The translations under genes and the position numbers were made by a program. Shown here piece after piece: positions 44,192 to 54,741 of a stretch of DNA of 64,000 nt (position 1 is its first letter; each line of letters begins with the position of its first letter). Where the stretch lies: the NCBI GenBank assembly GCA_944325625.1, contig CALVAP010000013.1, positions 143,652-207,651 on the forward strand. The letters run 5' to 3'. The notes beneath the pieces are model-generated. The model did not search any database. It worked only from the letters and a program-made list of their open reading frames with translations, and had not been told where the DNA came from. The stretch comes from Candidatus Gastranaerophilales bacterium (GTDB taxonomy: Bacteria; Cyanobacteriota; Vampirovibrionia; Gastranaerophilales; Gastranaerophilaceae).

Positions 44192-45244
44192 ATGAGTAAA
44201 TATGATTTTCTAACGATTGGAAGCGCAACGCTTGATATATTTGTTGAAACTCCGGAGGCAAGAATTGTATCAGTCGTGGCTCCGGAGAATAAAAATGAAT
44301 TTATGGCTTTCCCTTACGGGGCAAAGCTTGATATAGAAAACTTTGCATTTGAAATAGGCGGAGGCGCACTTAATACCGCAATAAATTTTAAAAACCTTGG
44401 CTTTGACACCGCAACAATAGTAAAGATAGGTGCAGATCCTATGGCTAAAGCTATTCTTGCAAAAGCTGAAAGCGCTGATATCGAAACAAAACACATAGTT
44501 CACTCTAAACATGAAAAATCAGGCTTATCAGTAATACTGACAAGTTTTCAGGGTGACAGAACCGTTTTGGCTCACCGAGGAACCAATGCAACCTTAGCTG
44601 CCGAAGAAATAGATTTTGACGCAATAAAAAAAACAAAATGGTTATACCTTGCTCCGCTCAATGGAGATAGCACAAAGTCGTTGGATAAAATTGCGCAGTT
44701 TGCACAGGAGCATAATGTCAATCTTTCAATAAATCTTGGTACATCAAGTATCAAAAAATGCAAAAACAGACTTCCCGCAATTTTACGAACAGCAGAGATA
44801 ATGATTATGAACAGAGAAGAAGCTCAAATGCTTACAAACATGGCAATAAGACCGGATTCAACACACGAAAGCTTCTCGCACTTCTTTATACACCCTGACA
44901 TTGTAAGTATTTTAGATAACCTTAAATTCATGACCTGTGGAATTGTTGTCGTAACAGACGGCAAAGAGGGAGTATACGCCCATGACGGGAAAAAGTATTA
45001 CAAGTGCAAAGAATTCCCTGCAAAACCTGTTTCAACACTAGGTGCCGGAGATGCCTTTGCTTCTACATTTACTGCCGTATATAGCCAAACAAACGATATA
45101 GAAAAATCGCTTAAATACGCTTCTGTCAATGCAGCTTCGGTTGTAGAACACTTTGGAGCACAAAAAGGATTCTTAACTTTTGATGAAATAAAAAAACGAC
45201 TGGAAGAAAACCCCGATTTTCAAGTTGAGGAGATGGATAAATGA
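44192..45244 (+). CDS. PfkB-family sugar or nucleoside kinase
   Basis: This protein of 350 residues has the ribokinase fold: an N-terminal FLTIGSATLDIFVE, the substrate-side GGGALNTAINFKNLGF (GGxxxN), VVTDGKEGVYA, and the catalytic/anion-hole signature STLGAGDAFAST. The substrate cannot be given; ribokinase, adenosine kinase and fructokinase types share these features. GGGAGG precedes the ATG. Its end overlaps crcB by four bases (ATGA). Confidence 0.88.
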   Translation: MSKYDFLTIGSATLDIFVETPEARIVSVVAPENKNEFMAFPYGAKLDIENFAFEIGGGALNTAINFKNLGFDTATIVKIGADPMAKAILAKAESADIETKHIVHSKHEKSGLSVILTSFQGDRTVLAHRGTNATLAAEEIDFDAIKKTKWLYLAPLNGDSTKSLDKIAQFAQEHNVNLSINLGTSSIKKCKNRLPAILRTAEIMIMNREEAQMLTNMAIRPDSTHESFSHFFIHPDIVSILDNLKFMTCGIVVVTDGKEGVYAHDGKKYYKCKEFPAKPVSTLGAGDAFASTFTAVYSQTNDIEKSLKYASVNAASVVEHFGAQKGFLTFDEIKKRLEENPDFQVEEMDK

Positions 45245-45645
45245 TAAAAACATCCTCTCTACAAGCAATTCTGGCTGTTTTTATAGGTGGTGGGCTTGGA
45301 AGTATAATACGTTATTTATTCGGAGTATTCCTAAACCGGACTAATCCTCATATATTCCCAATTCATACCCTTAGTGCTAATGTGGTAGGATGTTTTGTAA
45401 TTGGTCTTGTCTTTGCTTTTTTTGCAAGTAGAGCTGATTTATCTTCGAACCTCAAACTATTCTTGACCGTTGGTTTTTGCGGGGGGTTTACGACTTTCTC
45501 AACATTTTCTTATGAAACAATAAACCTCTTACAAACACAAAGCTACCAACTTGCCGGCTTATATGTATTTTTAAGCGGGGTATTGTGTTTTGGCGCAGTA
45601 ATTCTAGGTATAAGTGCAGGAGGAACAATTGGACGAAACCTTTAA
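45241..45645 (+). CDS. crcB: Fluoride channel CrcB/FluC
   Basis: FluC dimers let fluoride leave the cell and protect enolase and pyrophosphatase. The 134-residue protein has four membrane helices and the family signatures GGGLGSIIRYLFG, TLSANVVGCFVIG (the Asn-containing second helix) and GFCGGFTTFSTFSYE with the polar track and TTFSTF motif. One copy is normal for a homodimer. I see no fluoride riboswitch before the operon. It overlaps the formyltransferase start. Confidence 0.95.
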   Translation: MIKTSSLQAILAVFIGGGLGSIIRYLFGVFLNRTNPHIFPIHTLSANVVGCFVIGLVFAFFASRADLSSNLKLFLTVGFCGGFTTFSTFSYETINLLQTQSYQLAGLYVFLSGVLCFGAVILGISAGGTIGRNL

Positions 45646-46588
45646 TTTTAAAAAAAGAATAGTTTTTGTTGGCATGCCAGATACTGCCTACGCGACACTA
45701 TATTTTTTACATAAGGCCGGTGTAAATATCGTTGCAGTTGTCACTCCACCTGAAAACCATCCCGCAGGAAAACCTTTTGCAATATATGCACAAAAAATGG
45801 GTTACAACATAATAATGCCTGAAAACTCTATAAAAGAAGCATCTGTTATCACCAAAATACAAATGCTTAATCCTGATTTAGGTGTTGTGACAAGCTATTC
45901 AGAAAGATTTTCGAAAGAATTACTTAATTCCACAAAAGAAGGCTTTATAAACGTTCATCCCTCGCTGTTACCCGAATACAGGGGGGCAAATCCATACTCT
46001 CATGTCATCATTAATGGAGAAACGTCAACAGGAATAACCATTCATAAAATGGATGAGGACTTTGACACAGGAAACATATTAGTTCAACGTCCGATAGAAA
46101 TTGCCACAAACGAAACAATGGGAACCCTTTTTAACAAACTTAACAGAGAGAGCGGAGAGCTTTTAGTACAAATGTTAATGGCTTATGAGACACAAGGGTT
46201 ACCTGAAGGGATTAGCCAGGCGTCACTAAAACCACCGATACATAAAGCACCTAAAATCCTTCCTGATAGCAAAGATACCGTTATCAGATGGGAAAAACCC
46301 GCAAAAGAATTGGAACGTTTTATAAGAGGGCTAAATCCGTTTTTACCTGCAGGAACAAGGTACAAGGGCTTATATTTGAAAATATATACAGCTGAAGCCT
46401 GCGAAATAAAATCGAAGTTTCCGCCCGGAACAATATGCTCGGTTGGGAAAACACTTGATATTTCAACAGGAAAAGGAGTATTGAAAGTTCGTTCTCTTCA
46501 ACTTGGAAGTTACTTTGCCGGAAATGCTGAAGATTTTATTGAACGAGTTAATGTAAAAGTCGGAGATAAGTTAGAACTTATGAATTAA
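45629..46588 (+). CDS. fmt: Methionyl-tRNA formyltransferase-like protein
   Basis: The 319-residue protein has the formyltransferase fold: IVFVGMPDTAY, AVVTPPENHPAGKP, the catalytic Asn-x-His in INVHPSLLPEYRGANP, and the Asp in KMDEDFDTGNIL. The C-terminal OB-like domain (FPPGTICSVGKTLDIST, VLKVRSLQL) fits Fmt, which formylates initiator Met-tRNA. Several loop residues differ from standard Fmt (for example PEN for PDR), so a sugar N-formyltransferase remains possible. The start is a TTG at 45629, six bases after AGGAGG; a GTG five codons earlier contains that site. Confidence 0.75.
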   Translation: MDETFNFKKRIVFVGMPDTAYATLYFLHKAGVNIVAVVTPPENHPAGKPFAIYAQKMGYNIIMPENSIKEASVITKIQMLNPDLGVVTSYSERFSKELLNSTKEGFINVHPSLLPEYRGANPYSHVIINGETSTGITIHKMDEDFDTGNILVQRPIEIATNETMGTLFNKLNRESGELLVQMLMAYETQGLPEGISQASLKPPIHKAPKILPDSKDTVIRWEKPAKELERFIRGLNPFLPAGTRYKGLYLKIYTAEACEIKSKFPPGTICSVGKTLDISTGKGVLKVRSLQLGSYFAGNAEDFIERVNVKVGDKLELMN

Positions 46589-46592
46589 GAAT

Positions 46593-46627
46593 AAAAAAAG
46601 ACCCGCAACTAACACGGGCCTTTTTTG
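46593..46627. terminator. Convergent terminator between fmt and ilvC
   Basis: AAAAAAG-A-CCCG and CGGG-C-CTTTTTT pair with one mismatch around a nine-base loop and are flanked by A and T tracts, so both strands can terminate. Confidence 0.8.
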
Positions 46628-46641
46628 TACACAGACAGAAA

Positions 46642-47706
<1,065 letters not shown>

Positions 47707-47786
47707 TTACCACAAAATAAAAAAACAAGACTTTTTATACAATATAAAAACTAACCTTTTAAATTATCACATCAAATAGTTACAAA

Positions 47787-47816
47787 CTGACACTTAGACA
47801 AACTTTGTTGTAAAAT
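47787..47816 (+). promoter_or_regulatory. Promoter of the AsmA-like gene, probably leaderless
   Basis: CTGACA (47787-47792) and TAAAAT (47811-47816) are separated by 18 bases; seven bases later is the ATG at 47824. No ribosome binding site is present. ACAAACT (47782-47788) and AGTTTGT (47817-47823) flank the promoter as a seven-base inverted repeat. Confidence 0.55.
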
Positions 47817-47823
47817 AGTTTGT

Positions 47824-50800
47824 ATGAATTTGAGGAAATGTATCGTTACTTTTTTTTCCATAGTGCTTGGGATAGTCCTTGTGCTGGACTTGGTCTGGGT
47901 TTTTATCACCCCACATCTTTTAAATAGATTTCTCAATTCACAGGTTATTGAGCATGAACTAAAATCAAAATCAAACTCAATTGCTACCGTATCCAAATTA
48001 AACTTCAAATTATATCCAGATTTTTCAATAAACATTAGGGCTGACAAAGTTAATATCAGACAAAATAACGTAACTGTTATAGACACCAGTAATCTTGATA
48101 CAAGAATAAGTATTATCCCGCTGGTATTTAGTAATCTATCCGTAAAAAAGCTTGACATAGAAAGTATAACGTTAAAAATAATACGTGACAAAGAGGGAAA
48201 GACAAATCTTGAGGAAATACTTCTCTCGTTGATTAACACAAAAACTAATTTGGACATAAAAAAACTCAATGTAAATATAGAAAAATACGATATTTCATAC
48301 CTTGATAAGACCATAAACTACAATATGCAAGTTAAAGGCGATTATTTTTATATCAATGAATTCGTATCAAACAAAAAAATCAACCTAAACACCAACGGCG
48401 AAATAATATATCCCAAAACATCATCAACAAATCCAATATTCAACATAGATATTACATCCGAACTTCCAATCAAAAAAAACCTTACAAAAAACAACTTTAG
48501 TTTCAATTTAGGCATCCAAAACCTTGATTTATCTGCATTTTCACCGCTTATGCAATATATTAAAGCCACTGAAATTATAGGATTAAGCGGAAAGATAAAT
48601 GCGGAAATTAAAACAGTATCAAACGATGATGAAAAAAAGATTGTAGGGAAAATACAAAGTGAAGACTTTTCGATATGTGAAAAACTTCCTGAAAACTCAA
48701 CCTATCTCAGAGAAAAAGCCACCATCGATTTTAATACAAATTTGCTAAAGAATACGCTAATACTTAACAACTTCAAACTCAAAACAATACACCACGATTT
48801 ACAGGTAAACGGGCAAGTTAACCAAATCAACTCAAATACCCCCCAACTTGATTTAAAAGTAAAACTTCACAATGATGAAAAAAGTATGATATATACCCTT
48901 GTACCCTCAGAAATAGATTTTGAAAACAGAATGATAGCCAAAATCAAAAAATACCGACCTAAAGCAACAGTAGACGGTGAAATAACGATAAAAGGGGATG
49001 CCTTGGAACCTGACATAGAAGGCGAATTTCATACAGATAATTTGTTCATAGATTTGCCCGTAGCAAATGAAGCAAAAGCAAAATTAAAACTTATATTCCT
49101 AAAAAAGAAACTGCGAGTACTGGCTGACGTCGTTCCAAACAAAGGTACGTTTGTCAAAGTTGATGGAATTTGTGACTTGTACGGAGCCAAAAGTGCTATA
49201 TTTGATATAAATTCGGGTAAAAATGTAAAGCTGACAGTAACAAGAGCTGTTTTAATGCCAATACAAGATACCTTCAGCTTAAATTTTGGAATTTTAAACC
49301 ACCTTTTTGTAGAAAAAGGGTTGGGCGATGCAACACTCCACATAGACGGCACCCGAACCGACGCACGGGTTGATGGAAAATTAAATTTTTATTCAGGCAC
49401 TGCTTCGCTTGAAGGGCTAAACACTAAAGTAGAAAATATATATGGATTTTTGAACTTCAGAGATAAAACGGCAAAATTTGAAACAACAAAATCAACCATT
49501 AATAATGACAACATAAAAATCAGCGGAACAGCCGACCTATACGGTGCATACAACATAAATCTGGTATCAAATTCAATCAAAACAAATACTCTGCTTAATC
49601 TGCTAAAAACCAGTGAAATGCTCAAACCCGCAATCAAAGAACTAAAAGAACTCAATTTAATAAAAAGTATTGAAGGTTACAGCAAAATAAAACTCAGCGC
49701 AAAAGGTAAAATGGATGACATGAAAGCACTGGTAAATATTTCAGACGTCGATTATAACGGAGAAATAAGCCTAAAAAACAACCTTGCGCAAATAAAAGGG
49801 TTTGACTTTCCTATAAAAATTCTAACAGCAAATGCCGGTTTTACTCCAAAGAGTATTAATGCAAAAACAAATACACAAATTATCAACTCCAAAATAGATG
49901 CAGATGCTCAAATAAATGGAAATAACGTAAAAGTATATGCCGTATCTAAAAGATTTTTGCTCAGAGATTTAATAATAATTGCGGATAAAACCGGATTACA
50001 TAAGAAAATTTTTGCAACAACACCCCCCAAAAACACTACTTGCGTAAAATTTAATGCTCTGTATAACAACAAAACAAGAGACATAGACTTAAATAAACTA
50101 AAACTCAATGCAGAAATTTTTTATGACAAAACATCCTCAAACACGCCTAAGGTATACGCTACTCAAGGTCAAGTAACACTTCAAAACGGCAACGCAAACG
50201 TTAAAAGGCTCTACCTCACAATACTTGATTCCGTAATCTCTATAAACGGAACAATTAACAATGTTTTTGATAAAAAACCTGACTACAATCTGGATTGTTC
50301 TCTCAAAAACTTTGATTTGGCAAACCTGAATAACTTCGGTGAATATAAAATCTTTGGTGAAGGCATAAAAAAAATCCTCAACGCATACGGAGATTATAAA
50401 GGGAACATAAATGGCTGGTTAAAACTACGTAAATCCTCAATTAATGGTAAATTGCAAATCAGAAACATAAGCTTTATTCATAAAAAAACACAAATGCCCT
50501 TTGCAATAAGTAATGCTGATGTAATATTCAAAAACAATTCCTTATCGTTAAACTCTCTAAGCGCAACTGTTGATGATGTACCGGTATTTTTGACACTAAA
50601 AACAGACAACATCACAACCAAACCGCAATTAAAAGGATACATTACATCAAATGTATACCCAACATTTATAAACAAATACGTTAATGCCAACTTAGGCTAT
50701 CCTATTAAACTTAAAGGGGAGACACGAATAAAATCATACTTTCAGGGAAATTTCAATAATCTTAAATCCAGTACAATTATAGATTTTCCTACCGGCTCAA

Positions 50801-52323
50801 ATATTTCATATATGGGTGCAAGCCTTGATGACGAGGATTTTGACAGAGAAATAAAAATCGACCTTATCCAGAGCAAAAATAATATAAACGTACTAAACGC
50901 GTCATATTCCAAATATATTCCATCTCAAGACGGCAGCTTGACAAAATATCCATACATAAGTGCAAATGGGAAAATAACAATCGCCCCCCCAATGGCAATT
51001 TTCAATAACTTTAAAATTAAAACACATGCCAAAACCAGCAGTAAATTCTTCAATATTCTCTTCAAAAAATCAGTTCTAAAATACGGCGATTTTGAATGCG
51101 ACCTAAACATAAACGGTACCATTTCAGCACCTAAAATATTAGGCTTCATAAAATTTAGAAATCTTGACATGCCGTTGTATGAAACCGTAATAAAAGACAT
51201 ATTTGCTGACTTCACGAAGAATACAATAGCTTTGAAAGTACTGGGAAATGTCTATGATACAAACATAAGCGCAATGGCAACGCTGGATAATAAACTAACT
51301 GCTCCTTATAAAATAAAAAATGTTGATATAAAAGCAGACTACCTGAATTTAGATACAATTTTTGATTCGATGTCCAAAGTTACAATGCAATCCCCACATG
51401 CTCCAAAAACTCCTTCAAATAATGACCTTTTGGAATATATTGAACCATCGAACCTGTTGGTAGACAATGGGGTAGTTTCTGCAAAAAAAATACTGATTAA
51501 AGGTTTTCCGGCAACAGATTTGGAGGCTAACTTCAGACAAGGCACAGACAAAGTTCTTAGAATAAACAACTTTGATTTTACAATCGCAGATGGCACAATT
51601 AGTGCAAATGGTTATTACGATTTCAAAAACAACTTAATAAGCGGGGATTGTATAGCTAAATCAATAGACGCAAATCAATTCTCACAAATATTCTTGAATG
51701 TGAAAAACCAAATTTTTGGCGCCTTGAACGGTACAGTAAGTTTCACAACAAATGGTACAGACCAGTTGGAAAGAATTAAAAACTTAGACTGTAAAGTTTC
51801 ATTCCTAATTCAAGACGGTAAAATGCCCAAACTCGGCTCACTTGAATACTTATTAAGAGCAGGAAATGTTATAAAAAGCGGTATTACCGGTTTTACAATC
51901 AATAATATAATTGAACTGCTTGTACCGATAAAAACAGGTGATTTTTCAGTTATTAGAGGCAACATTCTGGTTAGCAACGGTATTGCTAATGATATAAAAC
52001 TTTACTCAAAAGGTAAAAACTTAAGTTTATACATAACAGGCAGCGGCAATCTCTTAAATCAAAACTCTCAAATGATTGTATATGGAAGGCTATCCAAGAA
52101 AGTTTCAACACTGCTTGGACCTATTGGAAATACTTCACTAAATACTCTTTTTAACCTCATCCCCGGAGTTAAATTAACAGAGGCAGAAAGCTCTGTACTA
52201 AAGGATATAAACAAAATCCCAGGACTTGAATTTTCTTCTGATGAATATAGATTTTTCTCAGCAGAAATTGACGGGGACATAAACGGCGAAAACTATGTAA
52301 AAAGCTTTAAGTGGCTTGAATAG
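47824..52323 (+). CDS. Very large AsmA/TamB-like envelope protein
   Basis: This protein of 1499 residues has one N-terminal membrane anchor (about residues 8-30) followed by an almost entirely beta-strand-rich extracytoplasmic domain with repeated turns like KISGTADLYGAYNI, TVDGEITIKGDALEPDIEGEF and KVNGICDLYG-type phrases. The end has FSVIRGNILVSNGIANDIKLYSKGKNLSL and LLGPIGNTSLNTLFNLIPG, reminiscent of the AsmA C-terminal region. AsmA-clan proteins (YhdP, TamB, YdbH) form periplasmic bridges for phospholipid transport to the outer membrane. I infer that role. No tamA/bamA is adjacent. It is a single gene, convergent with the next. Confidence 0.78.
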   Translation: MNLRKCIVTFFSIVLGIVLVLDLVWVFITPHLLNRFLNSQVIEHELKSKSNSIATVSKLNFKLYPDFSINIRADKVNIRQNNVTVIDTSNLDTRISIIPLVFSNLSVKKLDIESITLKIIRDKEGKTNLEEILLSLINTKTNLDIKKLNVNIEKYDISYLDKTINYNMQVKGDYFYINEFVSNKKINLNTNGEIIYPKTSSTNPIFNIDITSELPIKKNLTKNNFSFNLGIQNLDLSAFSPLMQYIKATEIIGLSGKINAEIKTVSNDDEKKIVGKIQSEDFSICEKLPENSTYLREKATIDFNTNLLKNTLILNNFKLKTIHHDLQVNGQVNQINSNTPQLDLKVKLHNDEKSMIYTLVPSEIDFENRMIAKIKKYRPKATVDGEITIKGDALEPDIEGEFHTDNLFIDLPVANEAKAKLKLIFLKKKLRVLADVVPNKGTFVKVDGICDLYGAKSAIFDINSGKNVKLTVTRAVLMPIQDTFSLNFGILNHLFVEKGLGDATLHIDGTRTDARVDGKLNFYSGTASLEGLNTKVENIYGFLNFRDKTAKFETTKSTINNDNIKISGTADLYGAYNINLVSNSIKTNTLLNLLKTSEMLKPAIKELKELNLIKSIEGYSKIKLSAKGKMDDMKALVNISDVDYNGEISLKNNLAQIKGFDFPIKILTANAGFTPKSINAKTNTQIINSKIDADAQINGNNVKVYAVSKRFLLRDLIIIADKTGLHKKIFATTPPKNTTCVKFNALYNNKTRDIDLNKLKLNAEIFYDKTSSNTPKVYATQGQVTLQNGNANVKRLYLTILDSVISINGTINNVFDKKPDYNLDCSLKNFDLANLNNFGEYKIFGEGIKKILNAYGDYKGNINGWLKLRKSSINGKLQIRNISFIHKKTQMPFAISNADVIFKNNSLSLNSLSATVDDVPVFLTLKTDNITTKPQLKGYITSNVYPTFINKYVNANLGYPIKLKGETRIKSYFQGNFNNLKSSTIIDFPTGSNISYMGASLDDEDFDREIKIDLIQSKNNINVLNASYSKYIPSQDGSLTKYPYISANGKITIAPPMAIFNNFKIKTHAKTSSKFFNILFKKSVLKYGDFECDLNINGTISAPKILGFIKFRNLDMPLYETVIKDIFADFTKNTIALKVLGNVYDTNISAMATLDNKLTAPYKIKNVDIKADYLNLDTIFDSMSKVTMQSPHAPKTPSNNDLLEYIEPSNLLVDNGVVSAKKILIKGFPATDLEANFRQGTDKVLRINNFDFTIADGTISANGYYDFKNNLISGDCIAKSIDANQFSQIFLNVKNQIFGALNGTVSFTTNGTDQLERIKNLDCKVSFLIQDGKMPKLGSLEYLLRAGNVIKSGITGFTINNIIELLVPIKTGDFSVIRGNILVSNGIANDIKLYSKGKNLSLYITGSGNLLNQNSQMIVYGRLSKKVSTLLGPIGNTSLNTLFNLIPGVKLTEAESSVLKDINKIPGLEFSSDEYRFFSAEIDGDINGENYVKSFKWLE

Positions 52324-52337
52324 ACTAACAAATTTAG

Positions 52338-52976
52338 TTAATATTGCAAATTTTGTATCTTTGTCAAGTCTTTACGCTTAACCCCACCTTTTTGTTGGTA
52401 AAGTCTTTCAAAATTGCCTTGGATTTGCCTATAACTGTTTACTGTAGCTTCAATAGAGGCATTCGTCAAAAAGAAAATAGCCGGAAAACCAAATGCAAGA
52501 ATAACAAAAACTACAATGGAATGATTTATAAGCTTCTTTATACGAACTTTCTCAGGAGTCTGTTTTTGTTCTTCCAGATACGAGTATAGCAATTTATTAA
52601 CAAGCTCAGTCCGCTTTTCGGGTGTAAGTTTATCAAAAATCGGCACCACATCAGGATTTATTGAAACAACATATTTTTTCTCACAGGGTGAAATATCGTA
52701 ATACTGGTTTTCGAGTGGTTCACCGGAATTTTTCAAAAATGTATGAGCATGGACATCTTGCGCCAAATTTTCAGAATTTTCAAAATCATCAAAATACTCA
52801 CTTTGATTTTCTTCATCATCATCCATTTGCATTTTAATCATTTCTTGAATTTCATCTATACTTGGCTCGGCATTTCCATTTGGAGCACCCAATTCTACAG
52901 TGGAATCTGCTTCCATTTTTGCCATAATTTCTTCCTCTGAAAATCCGCCTTCACCATTTGTAAAATTTTTGCTCAA
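52338..52976 (-). CDS. Acidic membrane-anchored protein of unknown function
   Basis: I do not recognise this 212-residue protein. The first 90 residues are strongly acidic (Asp/Glu/Asn/Gln, including MDDDEENQSEYFDDFENSEN). A small folded region follows (SPCEKKYVVSINPDVVPIFDKLTPEKRTELVNKLL), then a membrane helix (about 151-172) and a basic C-terminal tail. A tail-anchor-like orientation with a cytosolic acidic N-terminus is likely. The start is a TTG at 52976 seven bases after GAGGAAA. It is convergent with the AsmA-like gene and divergent from the heptose kinase gene. Confidence 0.6.
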   Translation of the reverse strand: MSKNFTNGEGGFSEEEIMAKMEADSTVELGAPNGNAEPSIDEIQEMIKMQMDDDEENQSEYFDDFENSENLAQDVHAHTFLKNSGEPLENQYYDISPCEKKYVVSINPDVVPIFDKLTPEKRTELVNKLLYSYLEEQKQTPEKVRIKKLINHSIVVFVILAFGFPAIFFLTNASIEATVNSYRQIQGNFERLYQQKGGVKRKDLTKIQNLQY

Positions 52977-53065
52977 AGTTGTTTCCTCAAAATATTTCTT
53001 CGTGATACACTAAATTATAAGCGATTTTACTTAGTTTTTAATCAGACAAATAATGGAGATGAATT

Positions 53066-54100
53066 TTGTTTAGTATAGACAGGGATTATATTTTAGAAAA
53101 TATTTATAAGCTAAAAGACAAAAAAGTTTTAATAGTCGGTGATTTAGCTATAGATGAAATGATATATGGAGATACTGAACGTATTTCAAGAGAAGCACCT
53201 GTTTTAATACTATTACATAATAAAACCAAAATTATACTAGGTGGCGGCTCCAACGCAGCACACAATATATCAACACTCAACAACGGTAAAGCCGGAGTTA
53301 TAGGTGTTATTGGCGATGATTATCACGCCCCGATTTTGGAAAATGCATTTATTGAAGCAAATGTGGATACGTCAGGTCTTGTAATTGACAAAAATCGTCA
53401 CACAACTGTAAAAACAAGGATTTCCGGAACTTGTTCTCAATCTATTTCGCAACAAATTGTCCGGATTGACCGACAAACAACCACACCCCTTTGCGCTGAA
53501 ACAGAAGCAAAAGTTATAAAAAAGCTGGAAAAAGCTATTCCAAACTATGATGCCATAATTCTATCAGACTATCATCTTGGAACACTTACCCAACCCATAG
53601 TTGATAAAGCCATAGAACTTGCACATAAGTACAATAAAATAATAACAGCAGATGCACAAAAAACGCTGAACAAATATCAAGGTGTAACAGCAATAACGCC
53701 AAACCAACCGGATACGGAAAAGTTTGTCGGCTATTATATAAAAGACGAAGAAACGCTCTTGAAAGCGGGGAAAGATGTAATCTCTGATACAAACGCCCAA
53801 ATGGTATTAGTTACCCGAGGAGATAAGGGAATGGTGTTGTTTGAAAAAAACGAAAAAGTGACGCGTATTCCTGTATTTAATAAAAAAGATGTCTTCGATG
53901 TCACGGGTGCCGGAGATACAGTTATAGCCGCATTTACATTAGCCTTGGCGGCAGGGTTTGAACCCAAATATGCAGCAGTAATCGGTAATATCGCAGCAAG
54001 TATAGTAATTAGGCACTACGGATGTGCAACTACTACTGTAGAAGAAATCGTTGAAAACTTAAAAATAATGGATATGAAAAAATTTATAATAGGGGGATAA
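53066..54100 (+). CDS. D-glycero-beta-D-manno-heptose-7-phosphate kinase (HldE kinase-domain type)
   Basis: This 344-residue PfkB-family kinase corresponds to the N-terminal half of HldE (RfaE). Signatures: VLIVGDLAIDEMIYGDTERISREAPVLIL in pieces such as GDLAIDEMIYGDTERIS, GGGSNAAHNI, RIDRQT, AITPNQPD and the catalytic DVTGAGDTVIA. It makes heptose-1,7-bisphosphate for LPS-type inner cores, so it supports an outer membrane. The ADP-heptose adenylyltransferase half is absent and must be encoded separately. The start is a TTG at 53066 after GGAG; an ATG upstream is out of frame. One base separates it from the next gene. Confidence 0.85.
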   Translation: MFSIDRDYILENIYKLKDKKVLIVGDLAIDEMIYGDTERISREAPVLILLHNKTKIILGGGSNAAHNISTLNNGKAGVIGVIGDDYHAPILENAFIEANVDTSGLVIDKNRHTTVKTRISGTCSQSISQQIVRIDRQTTTPLCAETEAKVIKKLEKAIPNYDAIILSDYHLGTLTQPIVDKAIELAHKYNKIITADAQKTLNKYQGVTAITPNQPDTEKFVGYYIKDEETLLKAGKDVISDTNAQMVLVTRGDKGMVLFEKNEKVTRIPVFNKKDVFDVTGAGDTVIAAFTLALAAGFEPKYAAVIGNIAASIVIRHYGCATTTVEEIVENLKIMDMKKFIIGG

Positions 54101-54101
54101 A

Positions 54102-54716
54102 ATGAAGTTAGAATTTAAGAAATTTGATTATATAATAACTGCAGTAATTTTACTGATAGCAATTCTTTCTGTTGGAATATTTGTGTTTCACAACAAAATA
54201 GCGAAAACTCCGGTTGTCTCTGAAAATACCGTCGTATTTCAGGTATTTTTCCGCGGAATAACATTAAGCTCAACAGAAAATCCATTCAAATTACTTGATG
54301 AAAGCTTTATAACAATCAGAAACGTTCCACACAAAAAAGTAACCATACTGGGAACACAAAAAATACCGAGAATGACAATAGTACCGGACGGCAAAGGTGG
54401 TAGCACAATTGCTCAAGACATAGCTAACCCGTATATGTATGATATTCTTGTAACCCTAAGTGACGTTGCTAAAATTACCGACGACGGCGCGGTATTGGGT
54501 GGCAACAAACTTAAAATGGGGTTACCCATTGTTCTAGAGGGTAAGAACTACAGGTTTTCGGGAACCCTTTCGAACCTAAGAGTTTTAACCGATGAAGAAG
54601 CTCAGGAGTTGGAAGACTCTATAAAACTTCAAAAAGAACAGCTCGAACAAACAAAGCAGATATTACCTGCTCAATCTTATGGCAGCCAATCACAAGAGGC
54701 ACAACAAAATAATTAG
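54102..54716 (+). CDS. DUF4330-family membrane-anchored protein
   Basis: This protein of 204 residues has one N-terminal membrane helix (about 10-30), then a beta-rich domain. It fits DUF4330, known from cyanobacteria and some Firmicutes, mainly by FKKFDYIITAVILLIAILSVGI followed in order by VVFQVFFRGI, a GTQKIPR-type segment, VTLSDVAKITDDGAVLGG and the closing KLKMGLPIVLEGKNYRFSGTLSNL. The function of DUF4330 is unknown. GGGGGA precedes the ATG. The position between a heptose kinase and an O-antigen ligase-like gene suggests an envelope role. Confidence 0.7.
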   Translation: MKLEFKKFDYIITAVILLIAILSVGIFVFHNKIAKTPVVSENTVVFQVFFRGITLSSTENPFKLLDESFITIRNVPHKKVTILGTQKIPRMTIVPDGKGGSTIAQDIANPYMYDILVTLSDVAKITDDGAVLGGNKLKMGLPIVLEGKNYRFSGTLSNLRVLTDEEAQELEDSIKLQKEQLEQTKQILPAQSYGSQSQEAQQNN

Positions 54717-54741
54717 CCATAAGTTGCAAAGTGAGGAGTAT

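Noticed and set aside
47772..48314. 180-codon minus-strand frame
   Set aside because: It lies opposite the AsmA-like gene, has Ser/Phe/Ile-rich shadow composition and no start signals.
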